A DNA stretch of 64,000 nt from NCBI RefSeq assembly GCF_045863935.1, contig NZ_BTVP01000018.1:10385-74384 (forward strand), read 5' to 3'. Shown here piece after piece: positions 41,105 through 50,132 of the stretch. Below the pieces are notes generated by a model. That model was given only the letters and a program-made list of their open reading frames with translations. It did not search any database and was not told the DNA's origin. Numbering within the stretch: position 1 is the stretch's first letter; every line of letters begins with the position of its first letter. Both the position numbers and the translations under genes were made by a program. This stretch comes from Parvibaculum sp045863935 (GTDB lineage Bacteria > Pseudomonadota > Alphaproteobacteria > Parvibaculales > Parvibaculaceae).

Positions 41105-43090
41105 ATGGCGGGACGGAAATCCTTCGGCGAGGAACTCGAAGCGGCGGACGACGCGCCGGTGCCGCGCGAGACGTCGCCCTCCCTTGCCACTCTCTGGGAG
41201 CGCCGCCTCGCCCGGCGCGATGTCTTGCGCGGGTTCGGCAAGGCCGCATTGCTCGCCAGCGTCTCGCCCGCCGTCCTCTCGCTCGCCGCCTGCGACGACG
41301 CTCCGCAAGCGCGGCCCGATGCCATTTTCGGCTTCGAGGAAGTGCCGGGCGGCATCGACGAGACGCACCACATCGCCGCCGACCACGATGCGGACATATT
41401 GATCCGCTGGGGCGACCCCGTCGCGAAGGACATGCCTGCCTTCGACGTGAATGACCAGAGCGCCAGCTCGCAGCTCGCCCGCTTCGGCTACAACAACGAC
41501 TTTATCGGCTTTGTACCCCTCCCCTACGGTTCGGGTGCCAGCGACCGCGGCCTTCTCTGCATCCACCACGAATACACGAACGACAACCTGATGTACCCGG
41601 ACTACCCGGCCGACGATCCGCGCACCTTCTACACGCGCGAGATCGTGGAAATTTCCATGGCCGCGCATGGCGGCACGATTGTCGAGGTCGCGCGCGGCGA
41701 AGACGGCCGCTGGCGGACGGTGACGGACAGTTCCTATAACCGCCGCATCACCCCGCTCTCCACCGCCATGGCGATATCCGGCCCCGCTGCCGGCCATGAC
41801 CGCATGAAGACGAACGAAGATCCCTCCGGAACCGTGGTCATGGGCACCTTCAACAATTGCGCTGGCGGCATCACGCCCTGGGGCACATGGCTCATGTCGG
41901 AAGAAAACATCAACTTCTATTTCGTCGGCGAGAACGCGGATGAGCGCGAAGCCGCGAACCACACCCGCATGGGCGTTCCCGGCAGCCGCTCCTATCCCTG
42001 GGGCTATTTCCACAAGCGCTTCGACCTGTCGCGCGAACCGCACGAGCCGAACCGCTATGGATGGGTCGTCGAGGTCGATCCGCTCGATCCCAACTCGACG
42101 CCGGTGAAGCGAACCGCCCTCGGCCGCTTCAAGCATGAAGGCTGCGAAAACGCCCGGACGGCGGATGGCCGTCTCGCAATCTATATGGGCGACGACCAGG
42201 CCTTCGAGTATCTCTACAAATTCGTGACCGCCGCGAAAGTCTCCGGCGATCGCGCGGCAAACATGTCGCTTCTGGACGAGGGCACGCTTTATGTCGCCCG
42301 CTTCGAGGAAGACGGCAGCGGCACATGGATGCCGCTTGTTCACGGCGAGAACGGCCTCGACGAGACAAACGGATTCTCCTCGCAGGCCGACGTCATGATC
42401 GAGACGCGACGTGCGGCCGATATCCTCGGCGCCACGCCGCTCGACCGCCCCGAAGACGTCGAACCGAACGAGGCGACGGGCCGCGTCTATGTCGCGCTCA
42501 CCAACTCGAAGGAGCGCGAGCAGACCGACGCCGTGAACCCGCGTGCCCGCAATCTCTGGGGACAGATCGTCGAACTCACACCGGCAGGCGGCGATCACGG
42601 CGCAACCGCGTTCGCATGGACCATGCTCGTGAAATGCGGCGATCCGCGCTTTCCCGCCGTCGGTGCGGAATGGAACCCTGACCTGGGCAGCGACCAATGG
42701 TTCGCCTGCCCCGACAACATGGCGGTCGACCCCTCCGGCCGTCTCTGGGTCGCGACCGATCAGGGCTCGGGCTGGAACGCGGCATCGGGCGCCGCCGACG
42801 GGCTTTACGCCCTCGCCACAACGGGCGACAAGCGCGGCATCGCGCGGCGCATCTTCCGTGCCCCCGTCGGTGCGGAGGTCTGCGGCCCCTGCTTCACGCC
42901 GGACGGCACGACGCTCTTCCTCGCCGTGCAGCATCCGGGAGCCGACGGCACGAAAGACTTCAAGGGCTTCGAACGCAGCTCCACCTTCGCCGATCCGGCG
43001 ACGCGCTGGCCCGATTTCGAGCCCGGCATGCCGCCGCGTCCCTCCGTTCTCGCCATCACGGCGAAGAAAGGCGGCCCCGTCGGCGGCTGA
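41105..43090 (+). CDS. PhoX-family alkaline phosphatase, Tat-exported
   Basis: 661 residues. The N-terminus has a twin-arginine signal (RRDVLRGFGKAALLASVSPA) that ends in a lipobox-like LAAC, so the product may be a Tat lipoprotein. LLCIHHEYTN, TMNEDPSG-like KTNEDPSGTVV, NNCAGGITPWGTWL and CPDNMAVDPSGRLWVATD are PhoX landmarks. PhoX enzymes are Ca/Fe-dependent periplasmic phosphomonoesterases induced by phosphate limitation; no Pho box is obvious to me upstream. Confidence 0.92.
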   Translation: MAGRKSFGEELEAADDAPVPRETSPSLATLWERRLARRDVLRGFGKAALLASVSPAVLSLAACDDAPQARPDAIFGFEEVPGGIDETHHIAADHDADILIRWGDPVAKDMPAFDVNDQSASSQLARFGYNNDFIGFVPLPYGSGASDRGLLCIHHEYTNDNLMYPDYPADDPRTFYTREIVEISMAAHGGTIVEVARGEDGRWRTVTDSSYNRRITPLSTAMAISGPAAGHDRMKTNEDPSGTVVMGTFNNCAGGITPWGTWLMSEENINFYFVGENADEREAANHTRMGVPGSRSYPWGYFHKRFDLSREPHEPNRYGWVVEVDPLDPNSTPVKRTALGRFKHEGCENARTADGRLAIYMGDDQAFEYLYKFVTAAKVSGDRAANMSLLDEGTLYVARFEEDGSGTWMPLVHGENGLDETNGFSSQADVMIETRRAADILGATPLDRPEDVEPNEATGRVYVALTNSKEREQTDAVNPRARNLWGQIVELTPAGGDHGATAFAWTMLVKCGDPRFPAVGAEWNPDLGSDQWFACPDNMAVDPSGRLWVATDQGSGWNAASGAADGLYALATTGDKRGIARRIFRAPVGAEVCGPCFTPDGTTLFLAVQHPGADGTKDFKGFERSSTFADPATRWPDFEPGMPPRPSVLAITAKKGGPVGG

Positions 43091-43193
43091 CGCGGGTTGC
43101 GCCTCGCGTCCCGATGCCCCAATCTCGGTTTGCGGCACCGTTGAAGGTCGGCTGGGCCAAAGCCGTCCGCACTGCGAGAGGGGCGTTTCCCGC

Positions 43194-44249
43194 ATGCGTT
43201 TTCTGGTCAGTCTCGTCGTCTTCCTGCTCGTCCTCCCCCTCGCCTTCATGGCGGCCTATGAGCGGGGATTACTCGACGAATACGTGCCGGAGGATGCTCT
43301 CCCGGCCGAACCCTTCATCAAGGCGGAACTTTCGGAGGCGACGAGCGGACCGGATTTGAGCCGCCGCATAAACGGCGCGCTCGACGAAAACGCCTATGAC
43401 GACGCGGTGATGTATGCCGAAATCGCGGCATGGGCGGAGATGCCGCTCGACCCCGATACGCAAATGCGTCTCGACGCCGAAAATGCCTTCGCGCGCAGCG
43501 TGACCCGCAACACGAGCAGCTTCGTCACCGGTTTCGTCACCGGCGAAGGCGGCGACACGCCGGCCTTCATGGGCGCCATGGCGTCCGACCTGACCGTGGT
43601 CGGCGATGTCCGCGACATTGGCAGCGAAGGCGGGAAGCTCGTGCGCGGCGAGGAATATTCGCAAATGATCCTCGGCCTTTCCGTCGTCGGCCTTGCCGCG
43701 ACCACGGCCACCGTCGCAACGGGCGGCGGCGGCCTTCCCGCGCGCATCGGCGTCTCGATCCTCAAGGTCGCGAAGAAAGCCGGAACGGTAACCGCCGGTT
43801 TCACGCGCGATATCGTCCGTGTCCTTCAGGAGGCAGTGAATTTCGACAAGCTCGGCACCACGCTGCGCGCCGTCGACCTCTCCGACACCGCGGCGACCCG
43901 CCGCGCCATCGCCGATTATGCCGGCGGCGTATCGATGGCGAAGGTGACGCCCATCCTTGGCGATGTGGCGGCGCTCGAACGCGCGGCAGGGCCCGCCGAA
44001 ACGGTGCGCCTGATGAAATATGTGGACAACACGGACGATCTTGCCCGCATCGGCAAGATGAGCGGAACGCTCGGCACGAAAACGCGCGGCGTCATCGAGA
44101 TCACCGGCAAGACGGGCCTGCGCGCCTTCAAGACGGCATGGAACCTGGTGCTGATCGCACTTGGATGGATTTGGGCAATCGTGGGCGGCATCGGCGCTCT
44201 TTTTGCGACCGCGCTCGGCCGCCGCGTCATGCGCCGCCGAAGCGCTTGA
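43194..44249 (+). CDS. Membrane protein, unknown function
   Basis: 351 residues. An N-terminal hydrophobic segment (3-21) and a C-terminal one (about 318-343) ending in basic residues flank a largely soluble region with a Gly/Ala-rich stretch, LGLSVVGLAATTATVATGGG (about 158-177), which may be a further membrane segment. I do not recognise a family. A similar two-helix pattern occurs in some phage-receptor-like or envelope proteins but this is not evidence of role. Confidence 0.65.
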   Translation: MRFLVSLVVFLLVLPLAFMAAYERGLLDEYVPEDALPAEPFIKAELSEATSGPDLSRRINGALDENAYDDAVMYAEIAAWAEMPLDPDTQMRLDAENAFARSVTRNTSSFVTGFVTGEGGDTPAFMGAMASDLTVVGDVRDIGSEGGKLVRGEEYSQMILGLSVVGLAATTATVATGGGGLPARIGVSILKVAKKAGTVTAGFTRDIVRVLQEAVNFDKLGTTLRAVDLSDTAATRRAIADYAGGVSMAKVTPILGDVAALERAAGPAETVRLMKYVDNTDDLARIGKMSGTLGTKTRGVIEITGKTGLRAFKTAWNLVLIALGWIWAIVGGIGALFATALGRRVMRRRSA

Positions 44250-44253
44250 CCGC

Positions 44254-44592
44254 TCAGGCCGCGAGCATCACGCCGAGAAGAAAGAGACCCGAGAGGAAGC
44301 TCCACATCGTCGCGATGCAGCCCGAAAGCAGCATCCAGAAGGGAGGCCTGTTCTCGAAGACCTGCGCGCGCAGCGCGTTGCGCAGGATCACGGTGGGTCC
44401 GGCGAAGATCAGCGTGAAAACGCCGATCATTTGCCACATCATCGTTTCCGAATGGAGCTGAAAGCTCGGCGGCTTGTTGGTGACGAGCCGGTAGAAACTG
44501 CTGGTAAGTCCCGCCGCGACGAAGCCTGTCGCGATCGAAAAGAAGAAAGCCGAGATTTCGTTCATTTGCCCCGCCACATGTATCGTACTCAT
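44254..44592 (-). CDS. Small membrane protein (possibly DUF6949)
   Basis: 112 residues with three hydrophobic helices (about 13-32, 52-69 and 84-110) and a conserved-looking TVILRNALR between the second and third. Resembles a small rhizobial membrane family, tentatively DUF6949. Its ATG overlaps the stop of the upstream secreted-protein gene by ATGA, so the two are coupled. Confidence 0.65.
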   Translation of the reverse strand: MSTIHVAGQMNEISAFFFSIATGFVAAGLTSSFYRLVTNKPPSFQLHSETMMWQMIGVFTLIFAGPTVILRNALRAQVFENRPPFWMLLSGCIATMWSFLSGLFLLGVMLAA

Positions 44593-44975
44593 TCGGCCCG
44601 GCGCGCCTGCCCGGCGCCCGTGTCGATCCCCGCGATGATTTGATTGGCCACCTCGGCGAGACGCATCTGCGCCGCTGCGACCGCGAATTCCGGAATGACC
44701 TGCTGATCGAGCAGCCGGACGAGCTCGGGATCGCCGAGCGCCCGCATCAGCTCTTCGCCCGGCGCGCCCTCTGCCTTCGCCGCGATTTCCGCCAGCAGCG
44801 GAGAGCGGTCGCCCAGCGCCACTTCCCTTTCGCCGATACGGCAGGAAGCGAAATCCGCCTCGCAGGAAACCTGCGGCAGGGCGAAGGCCCCGCCATCCCC
44901 GTCGAGGGGCATGTGCCCCCCGAAGGCGAAGAAGGCGCCTGCGATCATCAGCGATTTGAAAACGAACCTGGTCAT
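44589..44975 (-). CDS. Small secreted protein, unknown function
   Basis: 128 residues from ATG 44975, with a signal-like hydrophobic stretch (about 5-20). The mature part carries a Cys pair (SCEADFASCRIG) that may form a disulfide and then an acidic helical region. No family recognised. Coupled to the small membrane protein gene that follows. Confidence 0.6.
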   Translation of the reverse strand: MTRFVFKSLMIAGAFFAFGGHMPLDGDGGAFALPQVSCEADFASCRIGEREVALGDRSPLLAEIAAKAEGAPGEELMRALGDPELVRLLDQQVIPEFAVAAAQMRLAEVANQIIAGIDTGAGQARRAE

Positions 44976-45191
44976 GCCGCCTTGTCCGCAAGCGGCATAC
45001 CAGCGCCGGCCGCGCCCCCGCACGCGCCAGCCGTAATTTGAAATGATCTTTTAATTTCAGCGGGTTATAAGGATAAAGGCAGGGATCGGCCTCTCCGGTC
45101 CGAGGGCCATTGCAAGGGCCGCCCGTGCCGGTTTGCGCCGGGCGCTGTATCGATACGGAACAACCGCACCAGACCGGCTGGGAGTGAGAAA

Positions 45192-45956
45192 GTGGCGCGA
45201 CGCAATCGATCGGACGACGAACTGGTCAGGGAGCGGCCCGCCTGGATCATCCCGCTCCTCGTGCTCGTCGGTGTGCTGATCTTCTCCGGCGCCTTCCTCT
45301 ATTACTATTTCGGGCCAACTCCCGCCGAGATTCTCGGACAGGACCCGCGCGCCAGCGCTGCCGAAGCGAAGATCGAGGTCATTGTCGGCAACACCCGCTT
45401 CCTGATCCCCGAGCACTACACGCGCTATCCGAGCCAGCGCGCCGGCGGGCGTCAGCAGGCAATGGACATGCACGCCCTGCTGCCCGATCTCGCGCCCTGG
45501 TCGCCGGACAGGCAGGATGAGTTCAGCGACAACTCGCTGCGCTCCGAGGTCGTCTATTTCTCGCTGCGGGAAAAGGCGGCGCCGCTCAATTCGGCGCGGC
45601 GCTTCAAGACCATCTACTCGAAATATCTCTCGGCAAGCGAGCCGCAGCCGGGTCCTGACGGGCTCGAGCTTTACACGTTCAACGAAAAATCGGGATACGC
45701 CGGACAGGATCTTCTGGTTGGCAAGGATGCGGAGGATCGCATGACGCTCCTCCTCTGCGACCGCAGAAGCGCGCTGGTCGAAAGCCCCAATTGCTCGCGC
45801 TCGCTTCTTCTCGGGCCGAACCTCGAACTCGACTATCGCTACAAGCGCGAACACCTCGACGACTGGCGCGCGATAGACGACGCGGTCACCTCACTCGTCC
45901 GCAACATGGAATCGGTCGAGCCGGTGGACGACCTTCAGGGGCCGATACTGGATTGA
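45192..45956 (+). CDS. Membrane-anchored protein, unknown function
   Basis: 254 residues from GTG 45192 (GGGAG seven bases upstream). One transmembrane helix at about 18-41 (WIIPLLVLVGVLIFSGAFLY) after a short positive cytoplasmic end, then a periplasmic domain with a Cys pair (LLLCDRRS..SPNCSRSLL). No family recognised. Confidence 0.65.
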   Translation: MARRNRSDDELVRERPAWIIPLLVLVGVLIFSGAFLYYYFGPTPAEILGQDPRASAAEAKIEVIVGNTRFLIPEHYTRYPSQRAGGRQQAMDMHALLPDLAPWSPDRQDEFSDNSLRSEVVYFSLREKAAPLNSARRFKTIYSKYLSASEPQPGPDGLELYTFNEKSGYAGQDLLVGKDAEDRMTLLLCDRRSALVESPNCSRSLLLGPNLELDYRYKREHLDDWRAIDDAVTSLVRNMESVEPVDDLQGPILD

Positions 45957-45971
45957 GGTTGAGGCCCGGCC

Positions 45972-46184
45972 TCAGGACGCCAGATCGATATCGAGGATCG
46001 CCATGTTGAAGGCGTAGGAAACCTCGCCCTCATCGACATCCTTGAAAATCACGCCGATGAACTCATCGCCGATATTCACCTCGGCAGAGTCATCCTTCTG
46101 CGGGCGTTGGCGCACCACGATCGACGGCAGCTCGAATTTCCGGCGCAGATAGGCCTCGAGGCGCTGAATTTCGGTCTTGTCCAA
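45972..46184 (-). CDS. DUF3126 family protein
   Basis: 70 residues from a TTG start with GGGAGAG four bases upstream. The sequence LDKTEIQRLEAYLRRKF, RQRPQKDDSAEVNIGDEFIG and the C-terminal AFNMAILDIDL match DUF3126, a small alphaproteobacterial family. Function unknown. The longer open frame upstream has no similarity. Confidence 0.85.
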   Translation of the reverse strand: MDKTEIQRLEAYLRRKFELPSIVVRQRPQKDDSAEVNIGDEFIGVIFKDVDEGEVSYAFNMAILDIDLAS

Positions 46185-46396
46185 GAAGCTCTCCCATCGA
46201 CGCTGGATTCCGGGTGGATAGGCGGCCCGATGGCCACCGCACCGAGGTTGTAACCATTTGACGCGGCCGGTGCAAACCCGGGAGCCTTGGCGCTTGGTCC
46301 CCACTGCCCTGCGGCGCTTGGTCCAATGTGCGGCTTTCCCGCCCTGTGCAACCCTTTCTGCAGGGTGAGGGAGAAACAGGCAGAGGAACAGGCGCA

Positions 46397-46543
46397 ATGT
46401 CGCGACGCGCCCGGAAATTACTCATATTCGTAGCGATCGCGTTGACGGCGGCGGCGCTCATCAGCCTCGCGCAATCGCGTTTTCCGCCGGCCCCGGGCGA
46501 GGCCGGCGAACAGCGCGCCCTCCTCGCCCCGGCCCCGCGTTAG
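46397..46543 (+). CDS. Possible small membrane protein
   Basis: 48 residues, MSRRARKLLIFVAIALTAAA.., with one hydrophobic segment after an Arg-rich start. AGAGGAACAGG lies upstream. Convergent to the SDR gene 10 bp away. Coding status is plausible but unproven. Confidence 0.4.
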   Translation: MSRRARKLLIFVAIALTAAALISLAQSRFPPAPGEAGEQRALLAPAPR

Positions 46544-46553
46544 GGCCAACGGT

Positions 46554-47360
46554 CTAGCGCGTCGTATAGCCGCCATCGACGACGACTTCCGATCCCGTCA
46601 TGAAGCTCGCCTCGTCGCTCGCGAGGAAAAGAACGGCATTGGCGATCTCGTCCGCAATGCCGAGCCGGCCCACGGGATGCAGCATGATGAGAAGCTCGCG
46701 CATCTCGTTCGGCCCCACCGATTGTCCCTGCACCACGCCGCGATTCAGCGCGTCGCGCACCAGCGGCGTGTCGATATAGCCCGGATGCACCGAGTTCACG
46801 CGGATGTTGTATCCCGCTTCCGCGCATTCGAGCGCCGCCGACTTCGTCAGCAATCGCACGCCGCCCTTCGCCGCATTGTAGTCGCTGGCATTGGGTTGCC
46901 CGACAAGTCCGAGGATCGATGAAATATTGATGATGGAGCCGCCCGCGCCGCCTTTCGACGTGTATTTCTTGATCGTACGGATGCCGTGTTTGCAGCCGAG
47001 AAACACGCTGTCGAGGTCCACCGCAATGGTGTGTCTCCACGAGGCGAGCGTCTTCTCCTCAATGGGCCCGCCTTCCGGCGCGATACCCGCATTGTTGACG
47101 ACGACGTGCAGTCCGCCGAAGCGGCTCTCGGCATGTTGCGCCACGGCCTCCCATTCCGCCTCGTTCACCACATCGTGCTTGATGAACGTGGCTTCGCCGC
47201 CATCATTCGCAATGGCGTCGGCAACCGCCTGCCCCCCCGCCTCGTCGAGATCGCTGCAAACGACTTTCGCGCCTTCCCGCGCCAGCGCTTTCGCCGTCGC
47301 CGCGCCGATACCTTTTGCCGCGCCCGTAACAATTGCGACCTTCCCCTGCATCCGACCCAT
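46554..47360 (-). CDS. SDR-family oxidoreductase
   Basis: 268 residues, classical SDR: VTGAAKGIGAATAKALA (NAD(P) binding), NNAGIAPEG, catalytic Ser in INISSILGLVGQ and YNAAK-type DYNAAKGGVRLL, and a C-terminal GSEVVVDGGYTTR. An Asp at the end of the second strand (CSDLDE) suggests NAD preference. Similar to cyclic-alcohol and 3-hydroxysteroid dehydrogenases; substrate unknown. Confidence 0.93.
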   Translation of the reverse strand: MGRMQGKVAIVTGAAKGIGAATAKALAREGAKVVCSDLDEAGGQAVADAIANDGGEATFIKHDVVNEAEWEAVAQHAESRFGGLHVVVNNAGIAPEGGPIEEKTLASWRHTIAVDLDSVFLGCKHGIRTIKKYTSKGGAGGSIINISSILGLVGQPNASDYNAAKGGVRLLTKSAALECAEAGYNIRVNSVHPGYIDTPLVRDALNRGVVQGQSVGPNEMRELLIMLHPVGRLGIADEIANAVLFLASDEASFMTGSEVVVDGGYTTR

Positions 47361-47518
47361 TTTCTGTCATCTCCCTTGTCGTTATGATTTGTTTTGACGC
47401 CATCTTGCCGTGCCGGATGTCCTGCGCAAAGCGCGAAAGCGCCCATCCTCATGCTATAGGTGTCCCAGCAAGCCTGCCCCACCCCGAAAAACGGGGACAA
47501 CAACGAACCGGAGAAGAA

Positions 47519-47794
47519 ATGGCCGTCGCCCTGCTGATTACCTTCGAAACCTCGCAAGCCGACCACATCGTGACGCAGCTCCGCGCCTACAAGGAACGCG
47601 AGTTCGACCGCAACCCGCCCAGGGGCTTCATCTCCTCGAGCATTTCCGAGGACGGCGGCAAGGTGATCTTCCGCAGCGAATGGCAAGACGACGACGCGCT
47701 GGAGAACACGCGCGACAGCGCACCCTTCGAAGCCTGTCTCGACCTCTGCGACATCTACGCGGACGATCGGAACGACAAAAAAATCGAGATCTGA
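47519..47794 (+). CDS. Small protein, possibly dimeric alpha-beta barrel (ABM-like)
   Basis: 91 residues from ATG 47519 (GGAGAAG upstream). MAVALLITFETSQADHIVTQ, GFISSSISEDGGKVIFRSEW looks like the strand-helix pattern of antibiotic-biosynthesis-monooxygenase-type barrels; similarity is weak. Five bp upstream of the FAD oxidoreductase gene, so a shared transcript is likely. Confidence 0.6.
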   Translation: MAVALLITFETSQADHIVTQLRAYKEREFDRNPPRGFISSSISEDGGKVIFRSEWQDDDALENTRDSAPFEACLDLCDIYADDRNDKKIEI

Positions 47795-47799
47795 CCCGC

Positions 47800-49071
47800 A
47801 TGTCCCATCCCCCTTCCTGGTACGCCGCAACGGCAAACGACAAAACGCCCCCCTCGCCTCTGGCGGGCGATGCGCAAGCCGATGTCTGCATCGTCGGCGC
47901 GGGCTATACCGGCCTCTCCGCGGCGCTGCATCTCGCCGAACGCGGATACTCGGTCATCGTGCTCGAAGCCGAACGCGTCGGCTGGGGCGCGTCGGGCCGC
48001 AATGGCGGTCAGCTCGGTCTCGGTCAGCGCAAGGACCAGCGCTCGCTTGAGGAGGCGCTGGGCAAGAAATGGGCGCGGCGGCTCTGGGACCTCGGCCTCG
48101 AAAGCAACGCGCTGGTGAAGGACCTCATCGCGCGCCACAACATCGTTTGCGATCTGAAACCGGGCCTCATCCATGCGGGCTGGAAGCGCGGCGATGCGAA
48201 ATGGTTGAAGGAGGAGGTGGAGCACCTCGCCGGCAACTACGGCTACACGAAGATGCGCTATGTCGAACGCGATGAGTTGCGGGAGATGGTCGCGACCGAC
48301 TGCTATCACGGCGGCATCCTCGAAGAAGAAGGCGCCCATCTCCATCCGCTGAACTACGCGCTCGGCCTTGCCCGCGCGGCCCGCGAGAAGGGCGTGCGCA
48401 TCCACGAACAATCGCCCGTCATCGAAGTGACGCGGACCGATCCCGCCACCGTCCGCACGGCCCGCGGCACGGTGCGCGCGAAACACGTCGTCCTCGCCTG
48501 CAACGGTTATCTCGGCAAGCTCGAGCCGCGCGTCGCCGGCACCATCATGCCGATCAACAATTTCATCGTCGCGACGGAGCCTCTGGGTGAACGCGCCCGC
48601 GAACTCATCCGCGACGACGCCTGCGTGCAGGACACCAAATTCGTCATCGACTACTACCGCCTCTCAGGAGATGGACGTCTGCTCTTCGGCGGCGGCGAAA
48701 GCTATTCGCCGAAATTCCCGTCCGACATCGCCGCCTTCGTGCGAAAGCCCATGCTCCGCGTCTTCCCGCAATTGAAGGATGTGCGCATCGACTATGCCTG
48801 GGGCGGCACACTCGCGATCACCATGACGCGCCTGCCGAATTTCGGCCGCCTCGCGCCCAATATCGTCTTCGCGCATGGCTATTCGGGCCAGGGCATCAAC
48901 ATCGCGACGCTGGGCGGCAAGCTGATTGCGGAAGCCATCGCTGGACAGGCCGAGCGCTTCGACGTCATGGCGAAACTCAAGACGCCGAAATTCCCCGGCG
49001 GCACGTGGCTCCGCTATCCCGGCCTCGTCGCTGGAATGATCTTCTATGCGTTGAAGGACAGGCTGCCCTGA
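47800..49071 (+). CDS. FAD-dependent amine oxidoreductase (DAO family)
   Basis: 423 residues. The dinucleotide motif DVCIVGAGYTGLSAALHLAE is at residues 28-47, followed by GWGASGRNGGQLGLGQ and, near the C-terminus, NIVFAHGYSGQGINIATLGG. It resembles gamma-glutamylputrescine oxidoreductase (PuuB) and glycine oxidase-like enzymes that oxidise secondary amines. No other Puu genes are adjacent. Follows the small ABM-like gene. Confidence 0.92.
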   Translation: MSHPPSWYAATANDKTPPSPLAGDAQADVCIVGAGYTGLSAALHLAERGYSVIVLEAERVGWGASGRNGGQLGLGQRKDQRSLEEALGKKWARRLWDLGLESNALVKDLIARHNIVCDLKPGLIHAGWKRGDAKWLKEEVEHLAGNYGYTKMRYVERDELREMVATDCYHGGILEEEGAHLHPLNYALGLARAAREKGVRIHEQSPVIEVTRTDPATVRTARGTVRAKHVVLACNGYLGKLEPRVAGTIMPINNFIVATEPLGERARELIRDDACVQDTKFVIDYYRLSGDGRLLFGGGESYSPKFPSDIAAFVRKPMLRVFPQLKDVRIDYAWGGTLAITMTRLPNFGRLAPNIVFAHGYSGQGINIATLGGKLIAEAIAGQAERFDVMAKLKTPKFPGGTWLRYPGLVAGMIFYALKDRLP

Positions 49072-49080
49072 GAGGTGTCG

Positions 49081-49917
49081 TCAGCCTTCGGCGTCGAGGC
49101 TGCCCTCTTCGCGAATGATGTGGTCCATCGCATGAGCGGGCTTGTCGCAGCCCGCGCAACCCACGATCTTCGCCGGCACGCCGACAGCCGTGCAATGCGC
49201 CGGCACTGCATGCAGCACCACGCTGCCCGCGCCAATGCGGCTGTATTCGCCGACCTCGATATTGCCCAGCACCTTCGCGCCGACCGAAATCAGCACGCCG
49301 CGCCGCACCTTCGGGTGGCGGTCGCCCTGCTCCTTGCCCGTGCCGCCAAGCGTCACGTGATGGAGCATCGACACATCGTCTTCCACCACCGCCGTCTCGC
49401 CGATCACGATGCCGGTTGCATGGTCGATGAAGACGCCACGGCCGACACGCGCCGCCGGATGGATGTCCACCGCGAAAAGTTCCGAGATGCGGCTCTGCAG
49501 ATAAAGCGCCATCGCGCGGCGGTCATTGTTCCACAGCCAGTGCGCCACGCGATAAGCCTGCAGCGCGTGGAACCCCTTGAAGTAGAGGATCGGCTGGATA
49601 TAGGAGTGGCAGGCCGGATCGCGCTCGTAATAGGCGACGATATCCGCCCGCGTCGCCTCGCCGATATCCGGCTGGTCGCGCATCGCCTCGTCGAAGAGTT
49701 CGCGAAGCTGCATCGAATGAACCTCGGTATTGCCGAGCTTCTGCGCCAGATGATAGGCGATGGCGTCGTTGAAATTCCGGTGATTGAGGATCGTCGAATA
49801 GAGGAAGCTCGCGAGGATCGGCTCGCCCGCCGCCATCTCTCCTGCTTCCGCCCGCACGCGCTCCCACACGGGATCGCAGACGGAGAGCGGCTGGTTCCGT
49901 TCGGCTGCCTTCGACAT
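49081..49917 (-). CDS. cysE: Serine O-acetyltransferase
   Basis: 278 residues. N-terminal helical domain (EPILASFLYSTILNHRNFND) followed by the left-handed beta helix with the catalytic His in IDHATGIVIGETAVVEDDVS and LHHVTLGGTGKEQGDRHPKV. It makes O-acetylserine for cysteine synthesis. The C-terminal extension (CAGCDKPAHAMDHIIREEGS) holds a CxxC not usual in enteric CysE and could affect regulation or folding. No cysK is adjacent. Confidence 0.95.
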   Translation of the reverse strand: MSKAAERNQPLSVCDPVWERVRAEAGEMAAGEPILASFLYSTILNHRNFNDAIAYHLAQKLGNTEVHSMQLRELFDEAMRDQPDIGEATRADIVAYYERDPACHSYIQPILYFKGFHALQAYRVAHWLWNNDRRAMALYLQSRISELFAVDIHPAARVGRGVFIDHATGIVIGETAVVEDDVSMLHHVTLGGTGKEQGDRHPKVRRGVLISVGAKVLGNIEVGEYSRIGAGSVVLHAVPAHCTAVGVPAKIVGCAGCDKPAHAMDHIIREEGSLDAEG

Positions 49918-50132
49918 ATCCCCGCTCCTTCCCTAGAGCCCGCTCCGGCGCATCTTGCTCGGAGATCGTGGGCCGCATTCGCGGTTTGGCCCCGAGACCG
50001 GCACGGGGTCGCCTGAAAAGAGCTTAATACATAGCGCGGCCTCAAGCGAGTTCAATGGGAGAACCCTCTCGGCTTCGGCATCGCACGTGTTAATCTTTCT
50101 CAAACGCAAATAACCGGAAGAGGACCAGCCCC

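Noticed and set aside
41045..43249. 734-codon minus-strand frame opposite phoX
   Set aside because: Third-position GC bias keeps the opposite strand open; the plus-strand PhoX has Tat signal and family motifs.
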